64,000 bases of DNA from Prorocentrum cordatum (Eukaryota; Sar; Dinophyceae; Prorocentrales; Prorocentraceae). Positions within the stretch are counted from its first letter, which is position 1. Each line of letters opens with the position of its first letter. Under the pieces are notes generated by a model that was not told where the DNA came from, searched no databases, and worked only from the letters and a program-made list of their open reading frames with translations. The DNA is taken from NCBI GenBank assembly GCA_963575745.1, contig CAUYUJ010015509.1, positions 77,501 through 141,500 of the forward strand, written 5' to 3'. Position numbers and translations under genes: made by a program. Below, one piece after another: positions 11,123-23,577 of the stretch.

Positions 11123-11297
11123 CTATAGGCCCACCAAATAATGTTCTAAGAACCTTTTGTGGGTTGCAGGAAATGTTATTAGAACATGTCTGGCTGAGAC
11201 TGTCTTGTTTTAACACATCGGGCTCATGTTCTAAGAGCCTTGTTTTTGTTCTTAGAACATTTTTGGGTTCTAAGAACATGTCGTGGTAGGCCTATAG
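11123..11297. mobile_element. MITE-like inverted-repeat element
   Basis: The termini are 32-bp inverted repeats at 11,123-11,154 and 11,266-11,297, starting CTATAGGCC and ending at AGAACC, with 26 of 32 positions paired. The interior repeats ATGTTCTAAGAACC-like motifs in both orientations, so the whole element can fold on itself. The outer bases allow a TA duplication, which is ambiguous. No protein is encoded. Confidence 0.7.
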
Positions 11298-11540
11298 AGA
11301 TGTCGGGGAGGTCGGTCCCTGCTCAAACTTGTGGTACACCGCATGTCTGGGATCGCCTCCTCCGACGGTACCACTGCCGGGGGCTGCGGCGGCGCGACCC
11401 GCACCAACAGGTCGCGCGGGGTTGCGCGCCCCTGGCCGGCCGCTGGCATATGCGGGCTCCAGCCGGAGAGCCGGCTGGCAGGCTGGCGGACCATTTGGCA
11501 TTCCAGCTGGGTGGCCAGCGGCAGGTTGACCCCCTTCAGT

Positions 11541-11707
11541 ATCGTTTAACCGACCCCCATCCCCTTCGAGACCCCCACGAAATTACCACCCCAGTTGGGG
11601 ATACACCCCTCGAAACCCGAAGAGAGCAGCTTATATCCCCATCAGGGGGGTAAATCGGCCAGTGGGGCCCAGCCTACGCTGGTGGGGATGGGGATCGGTT
11701 AAACGAT
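11541..11707. mobile_element. Second MITE-like inverted-repeat element
   Basis: Arms of 24 bp at 11,541-11,564 and 11,684-11,707 (ATCGTTTAACCG, then CCCATCCCC) match at 23 of 24 positions. The element is 167 bp long and noncoding. No clear target-site duplication is visible. Confidence 0.7.
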
Positions 11708-11959
11708 GCTCATGTTGGCAGAGCGGCGATCGGCTTGTCGCCCAGAAAGATGTTGCGGAGGTCCTTGACGTCTGCGACCGTGCAGGTGACAGCCTCCCCG
11801 ATCTGTGCCGCCTCAGGCTTCTGAGTGCTCATCTCGTGCTCCATCTCCGCCATGTCAGCAGAGCCTGTCCTCCCCCAGCCTCCCTTCTAGCAACACTCCT
11901 CTTCGACTCCTCAACCTGCTCCTTCCTCGTGCCGCTGCCGACTTCCTGCCCTCTGGAAG

Positions 11960-12211
11960 GAGGGCCGAACGAAGCTCTCGCTGAAGCAGGTCGAGGACGA
12001 CCTGTCGACGCAGACGTTCTTCAAGCTGCAGAAGAACCGGCACTTCGTGGCCCTGTCGCTGGTGGAGGCCGAGCACCTCCGGGCCGTGATGCACCTGTCG
12101 GAGCCGGGGGCCTTCAGGCAGACCGGGCTGGCGATCAGGCCGGCCCCGGCCGAGCGGTTTCCGCGCGGAGGCCAGGCCAGGATTCGGGGGCGGCCATGCG
12201 CGGAGTGCTGA
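11960..12211 (+). CDS. Terminal exon of an unrecognised protein
   Basis: A pyrimidine-rich tract precedes a possible acceptor (TCTGGAAG) at 11,959. The next 60 or so codons use G or C at the third position almost without exception, the strongest coding signal in the window. The peptide includes KLSLKQVEDDLSTQTFFKLQ, then HFVALSLVEAEHLRAVMHLS, and stops at TGA 12,209-12,211. There is no upstream ATG in frame, so this is not a whole gene. I do not recognise the family. The segment looks soluble and helical. After about residue 60 the reading becomes Arg/Pro/Gly-rich and may be less reliable. A 20-bp block spanning the stop codon is duplicated 160 bp downstream, on the far side of a degenerate MITE. 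Confidence 0.6.
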   Translation, partial: EGRTKLSLKQVEDDLSTQTFFKLQKNRHFVALSLVEAEHLRAVMHLSEPGAFRQTGLAIRPAPAERFPRGGQARIRGRPCAEC

Positions 12212-12374
12212 GTAGGGGTAAGTCGGGCCTTCCCCTCTACAGGAGGCATATTCAAAAACAGTACCCACATAGTCTGGGGACGATTTTAGGATTTTTGGAC
12301 AATTTCTGAGCATTTATGGTTTATTTGTTTGGGGATTATTTCTGAGCATTTTATCACGCGCGGAGTGCTGAGTA
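12195..12374. repeat. 20-bp direct repeat flanking degenerate MITE
   Basis: CA(T/C)GCGCGGAGTGCTGAGTA occurs at 12,195-12,214 and 12,355-12,374, 160 bp apart. The first copy contains the exon's stop codon. Confidence 0.75.
12215..12354 (+). mobile_element. Degenerate copy of the TTAA-flanked MITE
   Basis: The left end, TAAGTCGGGC..TCCCC-like then CTACAGGAGG (12,219-12,246), resembles the terminus of the intact element at 52,484-52,664. The right half is AT-rich with a repeated ATTTCTGAGCATTTA block, and no matching right terminus is seen. Confidence 0.5.
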
Positions 12375-12411
12375 CCCATCGGTCGTTGAAAGTATGTATG
12401 TCTGGCAGGTT

Positions 12412-12526
12412 TCAATCTACTTTGAGCGCCTTCCTGCTTCAACGATCGAGTGGCTTCACCTTTCCCGCCCTCTTTGGAGGGCGGGCGGACGCACAATCTA
12501 CTTTCAACGCCCTCCTACTTCATGGT
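12412..12526. repeat. ~33-bp direct repeat pair
   Basis: CAATCTACTTT..CGCC followed by CTTCCTGCTTCA occurs near 12,413. A related CAATCTACTTTCAACGCC block lies near 12,495. The two are moderately diverged. Confidence 0.45.
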
Positions 12527-12529
12527 TCT

Positions 12530-13160
12530 GCCTACGTCTTCCGACCGAGGGGTAGGGGAAGGGTGGACATCATGGCCGGGCCCATGATGTCCCCCTGGAT
12601 TCCACGGCCCCCTCTTCCCCCCAGGCGTCCCCGTTGGACGCGCGCGTGCCTGGGGCAACGATTCTCGCGAGCCCTCCCTCGGACGCGCCCCCCTCGTGGA
12701 CGCTCCCGACGGCCGGCGGCCAGGCCCGGGCGGGGGCGCCGACAAGGAAGCGACCGAAGAGCCCCAGACTCCCAGGCGCCGTCGGAGCACGGTCGCGCGT
12801 CTGCCTCGGCTTCCCAAGGCCGTTTGTGGGCGTCGGCGTCGTGAGCAGCATCGCTGGCGACAGGCATGCGTGCCGGCGACGGCGTCGAGAGCTCCAGGGG
12901 CCCACGCGTCTGCAGCAGGTCGCGGGGTCAGCGGCCGAAGAGCAGCACAGAGTGGAGCTCTCCAGCAGGGGGGCCTCTCTCGTCGACGAAGGTCCGACCT
13001 CGCGCACTCGGCGGATGCCTGCGGCAGGATACTCGGGCCAGTGCAGCACGGGTCCTCCTGGCAGCGGCAGCGACAGCGCACCCTGGTCGCAGCGGCAGAA
13101 GCCCCAGGCCATCCCTTGCGGCATGAGCCGCCGATCATTCGAGCTCTGGTGCCTAGCCGC
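12530..13160. other. GC-rich DNA, possible minus-strand coding
   Basis: Several overlapping frames are open on both strands. The minus-strand frame over 12,900-13,124 (GALSLPLPGGPVLHWPEYPA) is the most protein-like, but I find no family or clear splice site. Treat as unresolved. Confidence 0.2.
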
Positions 13161-13590
13161 TCGGAGAGGGCTTCTTTAGGGAATGTTTCAAAATAGTGCG
13201 AAAGTATCGCGTTTGTCAGTTGGGAACGCGGCGGTCACTGGCAAGTAGGCCCGTGTTCCGATGTACGTCTTTCTGCTGGTCGCCTACCGCTGCTGTCGCT
13301 GACTGGTCCAAACGCCCAGGTGACTTGGGCCGCCCCGAACCATAACGCCATGTGCAAGTGTAGTGCAGCGCATCCTTGCAAAGGAGATGCAGGATGGAAC
13401 TGCGTAACAGTCTTGCGTCGAGTTGGGCGTGTGGTTGCACACCTGCTGCCGACCGTTCCTGTCTGGGTTCGGTTGCCCTCGGGGTGCCTCGAACCTCGCT
13501 TACTTCTTACGCATGGTAGAGGGCCCTTCCGTCGTATGTCCCAGAGTTGGGCCCCACATATTTCCTCCAGTCGAGATTCCCACGCCACCG
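13161..13590. other. Low-copy DNA, nothing recognised
   Basis: Moderate GC content, no tandem repeat, and no coding island with the GC3 signature. Confidence 0.4.
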
Positions 13591-13596
13591 CGCCAG

Positions 13597-13855
13597 GGCG
13601 CTGGGCAACCTGGAGTCTGTGCTCGCCGACTCGCTGATCGACGAGTGCGGCCCCGCGACGTCCTCGGCGGCGGGCTCGGAGCGCCCCCCTGCGGGCCGTC
13701 GGCGGGGGCTCGGCGAGCGAGATCGCCCAGGCCGGGGGGCGGGCCAGCGACGTTCTGGGCGGCGGGCGACCGGTCGGACGGCTCCTGGAGCCGCGAGCTC
13801 GGGCCCGAGCAGGTCGCCGATCGTTCGAAGCTCGGCCCCCGTCGTCTTCTGGGAG
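13597..13855 (+). CDS. Candidate internal exon, unrecognised
   Basis: After a possible acceptor (CGCGCCAG, 13,589-13,596) the frame reads ALGNLESVLADSLIDECGPA, with G or C at nearly every third position to about 13,690. Beyond that, a different frame on the same strand is the more protein-like (SASEIAQAGGRASDVLGGG). This suggests either one frameshift or a short intron. It runs into a poly-Glu stretch encoded by a GGA microsatellite at 13,858. No family is recognised and no donor site is clear. Its setting, an island at the edge of a GGA array, matches the islands at 43-53 kb. Confidence 0.4.
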
Positions 13856-13857
13856 CG

Positions 13858-13943
13858 AGGAGGAGGAGGAGGAGGAGGAGGAGGAGGAGGAGGAAAAGGA
13901 ACAGGTGGACGAGGAACAGGTGGAGGAGGAGGAGGAGGATATG
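13858..13943 (+). repeat. GGA microsatellite
   Basis: Interrupted GGA/GAA triplets immediately precede the first copy of the (TTG)n-tail family. Confidence 0.9.
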
Positions 13944-14655
13944 TTGAACTCTCATGATTATTGTTGATCCCCCCTCTGGTGACCACAGTTTTGTTTCAAG
14001 TTTCATTTCAAGTGCTCCTTCCGGGGCTCGCACGGTGTTTTTTGATCACGGGAAATCTGGTGTCACCAAACTATGTTGTTGGTCCTGGGTTTGCAACGAT
14101 AGCGGCTCCCGCCGGGTAATTCCTCACGGTTTATTCCAAAACGCACTTCTTCGCAATGCAGGAATCGCGCTCTCGCGTGGGACTTCGAGCAATTTATTCA
14201 GACGTCGCGCCCTCGACACTCAGGAATCACGCTCTAGCTTGGGCTTTTCTTGCGATTTACTTGGGAATCGCGCTATCGCTCGAGACCTCCTCGCGATTCA
14301 TGCAGCACTCTCGCTTCAGCAACCCGCCTTCTCGACCCTACCGCCTGGGCCCGCCTTTCCGACCCGCCCGCTAGGGTCTGCCCGCCCGATGGGCCCGTCT
14401 GTTTCTGCCACGGCTAATCTCTCTCGTGCTCCATGCTTCTCCCTCCCCCTTCCATCCGTCCTCTCTTCCCATGTTTCAGGGTCTTCACTACATGCACCTG
14501 GCAGGCAAATGATATAAGCCCCTAAAGGGGGTATGATCGATGACGAAGAAGGCGGGTGCCGAGGGTTTGGGATATACCTATTGAATGGCACGCGAGCAGA
14601 TAAGAGCAACCACTATCAAACTGATTATTGTTGTAGTTGTTGTTCTTGTTGTTGA
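13944..14655 (+). repeat. (TTG)n-tail family, copy 1
   Basis: Head TTGAACTCTCAT...TTGTTGATCCC, then a block with GGGGCTCGCAC. Next come sub-repeats of about 45 bp based on GGAATCGCGCTCTCG and GACTTCCT. A tail block follows (hairpin CCCCTAAAGGGG, then GATCGATGACGAAGA, then GAGCAGATAAGAGC), ending in a TTG-rich microsatellite. No open frame is conserved between copies, so I treat it as noncoding. Twelve copies occur in the window, all on the plus strand. Confidence 0.85.
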
Positions 14656-14668
14656 ACTCTCATTCCCT

Positions 14669-15838
14669 ACCTAGGCTCTGCCTAGAGGGTTCTTACTTTG
14701 TTTGCTTAAAGGGGCGGGCAGTGGAAAACGCCCCGGGCGATTCCCCCAGTCCCCGCCCCGCGGTTCCCCCAGGTACGTCCCCTTAGCTTAGCGTTGCTTA
14801 TCTCATCTTAGCTTAGCTTTAGCTTAGCTTTAGCTTAGCTTTAGCTTAGCTTTAGCTTAGCTTTAGCTTAGCTGTAACTTAGCTTTAACTTAGCTTTAGC
14901 TTAGCTGTTCCTTAGATGTAGCTTAGCTTTAGCTTAGCTTAGCTTCATCATAGCTTCGCTTAGCTGTAGCTGTAGCTTAGCTTAGCTCATCTTAGCTTAT
15001 CGTATCTCATCTTAGCTTAGCGTGGCTTAGCTGTAGCTTAGCTGTAGCTTAGCTGTAGCTTAGCTTTAGCTTAACTTTAGCTTAGCTTCAGCTAAACTTC
15101 AACTTAGCTTTAGCTTAGCTTCAGCTTAGTTTAGCTTAGCTTTAGCTTAGCCTTAGCTTAGCTTTAGCTTAGCTTTAGCTTAACTTTAGCTTAGCTGTAA
15201 CGTAGCTTCAGCTTAGCTTTAGCTTAGCTTTAGCTTAGCTTTAGTTCAGCTTTAGCTTAGCTTTAGCTTAGTTTTAGCTTAGCTGTAGCTTAGCTGTGGC
15301 TTAGCTTTAGCTTAGCTTTACCTTACCTGCAGCTTAGCTTTAGCTTAGCTTTAACTTAGCTTTAGCTTAGCTCTAGCTTAGCTTTAGCTTAGCTTTAGCT
15401 TAGCTTTAGCTTAACTTTAGCTTAGCTTTAGCTTTACTTTAGCTTAGCTTTAACATAGCTTTAGCTTAGCTTTAGCTTAGCTTTTGCGTAGCTTTAGCTT
15501 TAGCTTAACTTTAGCTGAGCTTCAGCTTAGCTTCGGCTTGCTTTAGCTTAGCTTTAGCTTAGCTTTAGTTTAGCTTTAGCTTAGCTTTAGCTTAGTTTTA
15601 GCTTAGCTGTAGCTTAGCTGTGTCTTAGCTTTAGCTTAGCTTTAGCTTACCTGCAGCTTAGCTTTAGCTTAGCTTTAGCTTAGCTTTAGCTTAGCTTTAG
15701 CTTAGCTCTAGCTTAACTTTAGCTTAGACTTAGCTTAACTTTAGCTTGGCTTGAGTTTAGCTTTGCTGTTACTACTAATGCTGCTTTCCTAGGGGCTCCA
15801 ACTCCTAGGTACGGTCGCACTGGGATAATTCCAGAGTC
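14669..15838 (+). mobile_element. AGCTT-array element inserted in family copy 2
   Basis: A unique head of about 100 bp (CCCTACCTAGGCTCTGCCTA, AGGGTTCTTAC, two GGTTCCCCCAG-like blocks) is followed by about 1 kb of alternating TTAGC and TTTAGC units. It ends near a CTAGGTACGGTCGC block. It interrupts the head of a (TTG)n-tail repeat: TTGAACTCTCATT lies just left and TTGTTGATCCCCCC just right. An inverted relative is at 49,713-50,226. AGCT palindromes recur every 5-6 bp. No protein is encoded. Confidence 0.7.
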
Positions 15839-17487
15839 CAGTTGTTGATCCCCCCTCACCAGTGCATATTGTTTTTCTCAATCAAAGTGTGCCCCTCGAC
15901 GCTCGCACCCTGTTTTTTTGTTAGGGGAAGTCTTGATGCTCAAACTGCGCCCCTGGCCCCCGGGTTAGAACAACAACGGCTCCCGCTTGAGACTTCCTTA
16001 CAATTTAGCCAGGACCCCCGCTCCCGCCCGAGACTTCATCGCATTTGATTCAGGATTCGCGCTCTCGCTTGGGACTTTCTTGCAATTTATTTAGGAATCG
16101 CTCTCCCGGCGCTCTGAAGTCGCGCCCTCGCTGGAGACGTACTTGCAATTTAATCACGAACAGCGCCCTGGAATTTCATGCAATTTATTTGAGCGCCGCG
16201 CTCCCGACACCCAGGCACCCTGGAGTCGCGCTCACGCTGAGGACTCCCTCACAGATGACCTAGGAGTCGGGATCTCGCTGCCCTTCGTGGCCCCGTTGCA
16301 GCCCTTCGTGGCCCCCTCTTTTTGGTTCGTGGCCCCGTTGCAGCCCTTCGTGGCCCCCTCGCTTTGTTGCGTGGCCCCGTTGCAGCCCTTCGTGGCCTCC
16401 TCGCTGCCCTTCGTGGCCCCGTTGCAGCCCTTCGTGGTCCCCTCGCTTTGTTTCGTGGCCCCGTTGCAGCCCTTCGTGGCCCCCTCGCTGCCCTTCGTGG
16501 CCCCGTTGCAGCCCTTTGTGGGCCCGTCGCAGCCCTTCGTGGCTTCCTCGCTTTGTTGCGTGGCCCCGTTGCTGCCCAGAGTGGCCCCCTCGCTGCACTT
16601 CTTGGCCCCGTATATGTATGCCCTTCGTGGCCCCCACTCGTTCGCGCCCGTGGTGGCCCCATGTACATGCCCTCCGTGGCCCTGCTGTCGCCGTTTGTGG
16701 CCCCCTCACTGTCCTACGTGGCCCAGTTGAAACCCTCAGTGGCCCCATCGTTGCCTTCTGTGGCCCCGCATTATCTGCCCTTCGTGGCCCCCGCTCGTTC
16801 GCGCTCTTCGTGGCACCATACGCATTCCCTTCGTGTCCCCGCTGTCGCCCTTCGTGGCCTACTTCGTGTCCTTCGTGGCCCCGCTGTCGTTCTCTCTCGC
16901 TCGCGCTTTCGCTCGTCGTCGTCGTGTTCGTCGTCGTCGTCGCCGTCGTCGTCGTCGCCGTCGTCGTCGACGTCGTCGTCGTCGTCGTCGTCGCCGTGGT
17001 CGGTCCCCTGTCCATCCCCCTTGGGGTCGGGTCGACGGTCCGCGGCCGCCCCGGCGATCAGCGCTGCCGCTGGCCAGGCCGAGGGTCCGCGGCCGCCCCG
17101 CCGCTTGCAGGGGCCCGGCCTGCAGGGAAGAAAGGTTGACCCCCCAAAAGGGGTTCCATCGAAGACGAAGAGGGCGTGTATCGAGGGTATGGGAAATACG
17201 CGTTATTGGACACTCGAGCAGATAAGGGCGAGCAGTCTTAAAATTATTGTTATTATTGTTGTCGTTGTTGTTGATGTTGTTATCGTTGTCGTGTTCGTTG
17301 TCATTGTCGTTGTCGTTGTTGTTGTTGTTGTTGTTGTGGTTGTTGTTGTTGTTGGTGGTGTTGTCATTGTTCGTGTTGTTGTTGCTGTTGTTGTTGCTGT
17401 TGTTGTTGTTGTTGCTGTTGTTGTTGTTGTTGTTGTTGTTCTTCTTGTTGTGGTTGTTGTTATTGTTGTTGGCGTCACATGTCTATG
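15839..17487 (+). repeat. (TTG)n-tail family, copy 2, with 21-bp minisatellite
   Basis: After the head and the GCGCTCTCG sub-repeats, a minisatellite of the unit CCCTTCGTGGCCCCGTTGCA (16,274-16,870) is inserted. A TCG triplet run at 16,915 and a GC-rich block follow. The conserved tail block comes next, then a TTG tract at 17,230-17,480. Confidence 0.85.
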
Positions 17488-18432
17488 CAATAGTTATTGT
17501 TGATCCCGCCCGTAACCTTTCTGTACTTTTCAAATAAAGTGCTCCTCCCAGGACTCGTACCCTGACTCTTATTCGAGAAAGCTGGGTGTCACCAAATTCC
17601 GCCCCTGGACTCTGAGTTACAGCAGTAGCGGCTCCCGCCTGATACAACGATAACGGCTCGCTGCCCTTCGTGGCCCCATGTATCACTGGTCCTCGTGGCC
17701 CGCTCGTTCGCGTCCGTTCGTGGCCCCCCATATGCATGCGTCTCGTGGCCCCGCTGTTGCCCTTCGTGGCCCCCTCGCTGCCCTTCGTGGCCCCGTTGCT
17801 GCCCAGAGTGGCCCCGTCCTTGCGGCCCAATATACGTATGCCCTTCGCGGCCCCCGCTCGTTCGCGCCCATCGTGGCCCCATTTGCATTCCCTTCGTGGC
17901 CCCGCTGTTGCCCTTTGTGGCCCCCTCGCTGTCCTACGTGGACCCGTTCCTACCCTCAGTGGCCCCGTCGTTGCCCTCTGTGGCCACACATTATCTGCCC
18001 TTCGTGGCCCCCGCTCGTTCGCGCCCTTCGTGGCTCCATACGCATGCCCGTCGTGGCCCCGCTGTCGCCCTTCGTGGCCCCCTTCCTGCCCTTCGTGGCC
18101 CCGCTGTCGCTTTCCCTCTCGCTTTCGCTCTCGCTCTCGCTTTCGCTCGTCGTCGTCGTCGTCGTCGTCGTGGTCGGTCCCATGTCCGTCCCTCTTGGGG
18201 TCGGGTTGCCGCCGATCATTGCTGCCGCTGGCCAGGCCGAGGGTCCGCGGCCGCCCCGCCGCTTGTCGGGGCCCGGCTTGCAGGGAAGAAAAACACCCCC
18301 CCTAAAAGGGGTACGATCGAAGACGAAAAGGGGGGTATCGAGGGTATGGGAAATACACGTTGAATGACATTCGAGCAGATCAGAGCGAACAGTCTTAACA
18401 TCATTGTTGCTGTTGTTGTTCTTGTTGTTGAG
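17488..18432 (+). repeat. (TTG)n-tail family, copy 3, with minisatellite
   Basis: Same order as copy 2, but with a shorter minisatellite (17,655-18,110), a TCG run at 18,145 and a short TTG tail at 18,405. A CCCCCCTAAAAGGGG hairpin precedes TACGATCGAAGACGAAAAGG. Confidence 0.85.
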
Positions 18433-19002
18433 TTTTCATTTGGTACATTTTAAGTATGGTTGATCCACCCCTTGCGGTAACCATTGTATTTTTCCAATTC
18501 AAGTGCTTCCGTCACCAAACTGCGTTGTTGAACCCCGAACTACAGCAACAACGGCTCCCGCTTGATATTTCCCAACAATTATTCCAACATCGCGCTCTCG
18601 CGCGGGACCTCCTCACAAGTTATACAGAAATCCTGCTTTCGCGTGGGACAGCCTTGCAATTTTTTCAGACGCCGCGCCCTCGACACTCAGGAATGCCGCC
18701 CTCGCTGTGGCCTTTCTCATGATTTAATCGGGAATGGCGCTGTCGCTCGAGACTTCCTTGCGATTCATGCAGGACGCACGCTTCAGCAACCCGCCTTCTC
18801 GATCTGGCCGCTTGGGCCCGCCTTCCCGACCCGCCCGCTAGGGTCTACCCACCCGATGGTCCCGTCTGTTTCTGCCACGTGGTTTCTGCTCTTGGCCCCC
18901 CTCGTGCTAATCCCGTGCTCCATCCTTCTACCTCCTTTTAAACCCGTCCTCTTTTTTCTTGTTTCGGGGGCTGCACACATTACGCGTGGCAGGTCAAGAA
19001 AT
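18433..19002 (+). repeat. (TTG)n-tail family, copy 4, tail replaced
   Basis: Head and sub-repeats are intact up to the TGGCAGGTCAAG block at about 18,990. The usual tail and TTG tract are absent, and a TAG microsatellite starts in their place. Confidence 0.8.
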
Positions 19003-21050
<2,048 letters not shown>

Positions 21051-21725
21051 TTGTTAGTGATGATGAACTCTCACCTTTGACGAGTGATTATTGTCGATCC
21101 CCCTCGCCGGTGCCCATTGTGTTTTTTCACTTGAAGTGCCTTCCTCAGGGCTCGCACCTGGTTTTCTTTGATATAAGGAAATGTCTTCGTGTTCAAACTG
21201 CGTCACTGGGCACCGAACTAAAGAACAACGGCTCCAACTTGATTTTCCCCACAGTGTATTCAACACGCGAGCTCTCGCGCAGGATTTCCTCACAACTTCT
21301 GCAGGCAGCAATCGCTCTCTCGCGTGTGATTTCCTCGCCTTTCATTCGGACGCCGCGCCGTCGACACTCAGGAATGACGCTCTCGCTGTGGCCTTTCCCA
21401 CGATTCACTTTGGAGTCGCGCTCTCGCTCGACACTTTTTCGCGATTCGTGCAGGACTCACGCTTCAGCAACTCGCCTTCTTGACCTGACCGCCTGGGCCC
21501 GCCTTCCCGACCCGCCGCTAGGGTCTGCCCGCCCGATGGTCCCGTCTGTTTCTGCCACGTGTTTTCTGCTCCTAGCCCCCCTCCTGCTAATCCCGTGCTC
21601 CATCCTTCTCCCTCCCCCTTCCATGCGTCCTCTCTTCCCCTGATTCACTGGCTGCACCAATTACGCACGGCAGGTAAGGAAGAAATGCCACCAAGGGTGT
21701 ACGATCGAAGACGAAGAGGGCGGGC
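21051..21725 (+). repeat. (TTG)n-tail family, copy 6, 3' truncated
   Basis: Head TGAACTCTCACC...ATTGTCGATCCCCC, the full set of sub-repeats, then TACGATCGAAGACGAAGAGG at 21,701. The copy stops at about 21,725 in unrelated DNA, without its TTG tract. Confidence 0.8.
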
Positions 21726-21727
21726 GG

Positions 21728-22371
21728 CCGGCATGGCCGAGCACCGCGTTGTATTCATGAGCTTGTTTATGATGGAAGCATCGGCCACGAGTGTTAGTGA
21801 TCACCGTAACTCTTTGATCGGACTTCAGAAAGGACCCGGGGTCATGCGCAACCCGTCCCATACCTAATTCGAAACTCGGGAATTTGTGCGGACGCTTGAT
21901 GATATTGTAGTTTCGAATATCGACACGGTCTGGATGCCTTCGCACAACACTAGAACACAGATGCTTCCCTGAGAATGTTTCGGTCGATAAGTATGTTAAG
22001 AAAGGAGCTGACCGTCACCCAAGGACCCCCAGCTTCACGATAATCTCAGGGTGGCCAAGGAGTGCGGCGCCAAGCTCACCAGAATCCTCGTTTACACCCT
22101 GTGGTAGCGTAGCACGACAAGCTTTCCTTATGTAGCCAAGCTGGATAAGGTCAACCAGAAACTTTGAGGATTTTATCCAGGTGCAAATGGGCCAGCACTC
22201 ATTTGTACGAGCAGACTCGTCAAGATTGGTAGTAGGCACCTCCTTCACACGGAAGGGGGCCTGTACGGCTGCCGACTTTGAGGTCTTTGTTTTCTGCGTA
22301 GGTCCCAAATTCGTAGCCCAGCCGTGCCCAGGCAAGCACAGGATGGGGGCCAGATTCCACCCGTCCCACAA
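21728..22371 (-). CDS. Hypothetical minus-strand frame with one TGA
   Basis: One minus-strand frame stays open from about 22,390 to 21,728, apart from a single TGA at 22,015-22,017. Upstream of the stop it reads KEVPTTNLDESARTNECWPI and KFLVDLIQLGYIRKACRATL. Downstream it reads RRHPDRVDIRNYNIIKRPHK and SDQRVTVITNTRGR. Composition is balanced and protein-like, and GC content is lower than in the flanks, unlike the GC3-rich islands elsewhere. I do not recognise a family. It could be a decayed gene of foreign or mobile origin, or chance. The left end abuts the truncated repeat copy 6, so the frame may have been cut by that junction. Confidence 0.35.
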
Positions 22372-22908
22372 GCTGTGGGTGGCGGGTAGTACGTATTATC
22401 GCAGGCCTCGAGGTTGACACCAACACCAATATCGGCGGTGTGCCTTTACCGAGGGAACAAGACCGAAATATTACCACCAACACCGAAGTCTAGGATCACC
22501 TTCCCCCTGTGGAGGCAACCCCCTGTCCTGGTGTTGGTGCCCATATCCGAGCCTCCAATACTATTGCACATTTCATGGTGTGGCAAGTGCGCGAGGGGAC
22601 CAGGTCAGGGGTCCGGCCGCGCCCTGCCCATCAGAGAGTGCCGGGGCGTGGGGCACCAGGGCTCTCAGCGACCTCAGCGAAGGTGCTCGTCGTGCGCCTG
22701 CTCCCTGTGCGCGAAACCCTCCTCGGCACGATACATACATACTTTATCAGAAACTGTTTTTGGCGTCGTGCGGATCGGGCTTTCCAGAGGCTCCAGAGGC
22801 CCGAGATCCTCCCGAGGCTCCAGGGGCTCCGAAGGAGGAGGAGGAGGAGGGCGGTGGATCTGTCGATCGATTGTGATGGTCTTGGTCGACAGGGTCCCCG
22901 ATCGCCAG

Positions 22909-23089
22909 ACTTCCCCACCCCCGCTGTACGTGCCTTGCGGGCCGAGCCGGGGATCGAGCCGCGGATCGGCTTGCGTCGGTGCTCCGAGGCGGGGGGCGTG
23001 AAGTACCAGCTGAGCACCGCGGAGCAGCTCCTGAGGCTCGTGAACTGTGCCGAGGGCTTCCAGGCAGCGTCGGGAGCTCTTGTGCTGTG
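22909..23089 (+). CDS. Candidate internal exon, unrecognised
   Basis: A possible acceptor (GATCGCCAG) ends at 22,908 and a consensus donor GTGAGT starts at 23,090. Between them the frame reads ALRAEPGIEPRIGLRRCSEA, then GVKYQLSTAEQLLRLVNCAE and GFQAASGALVL, with G or C at most third positions. The stretch LSTAEQLLRLVNCAEGF looks like an amphipathic helix. An upstream frame rich in Pro-Glu-Ala (22,790-22,876) may be the preceding exon. The family is not recognised. A TCC microsatellite begins about 115 bp into the presumed intron. Confidence 0.5.
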
Positions 23090-23206
23090 GTGAGTTCTCC
23101 TGTCCTCTTCCCTCGCTCGTCCGTCCCTGTGTTCGGAAAAGGCACTCGACAACGCCACACCCATGTTCGAATACACACTTGCGGAGGATGTGCCATGGGC
23201 AATGTC

Positions 23207-23325
23207 AGCTTCTCCTCCTCCTCTTCCTCCTCCTCCTCCTCCTCCTCCTCCTCCTCCTCCCCCTCCTCCTCCTCCTCCTCCTCCTCCTCCTTCTCCTCCT
23301 CCTCCTCCTCCTCTTCCCCATCCTC
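23207..23325 (+). repeat. TCC microsatellite
   Basis: Pure and interrupted TCC triplets. Confidence 0.95.
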
Positions 23326-23542
23326 ACCAGGCAGCTCGCTTCCCCCCACGCGTGCGCTGCGCGGTCGATCTCTCCACCTGTGCTCTGCCTGTTTGCAGCG
23401 CCCCGCCCCCTGCAGCCGACCCCCTTGTCTACGGTCGCCTGCGCGGCTGGGCCGGGTAGCCGAGTGGCGAATTGGTTGGCAGGGTGAGCCGCTGGCCGTG
23501 CGGGCCGTGGCCGCCCCCTCCCTCGTCTATCTTCTCTTGGAG

Positions 23543-23577
<35 letters not shown>

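Noticed and set aside
11541-11707. CAGTATCG start considered as a hAT terminus
   Set aside because: The opposite end reads GAGCATCG and the 8-bp flanks (ACCCCCTT and ATGTTGGC) do not match.
14760-15770. AGCTT array considered as telomeric repeat
   Set aside because: Units are TTAGC/TTTAGC, not TTTAGGG or TTAGGG, the array is internal and attached to a unique head also found in inverted orientation.
23450-23500. GGGTAGCCGAGTGGCGAATTGG resembles the 5' half of a tRNA
   Set aside because: No T-arm (GTTCGAATC-like) or acceptor pairing could be found downstream.
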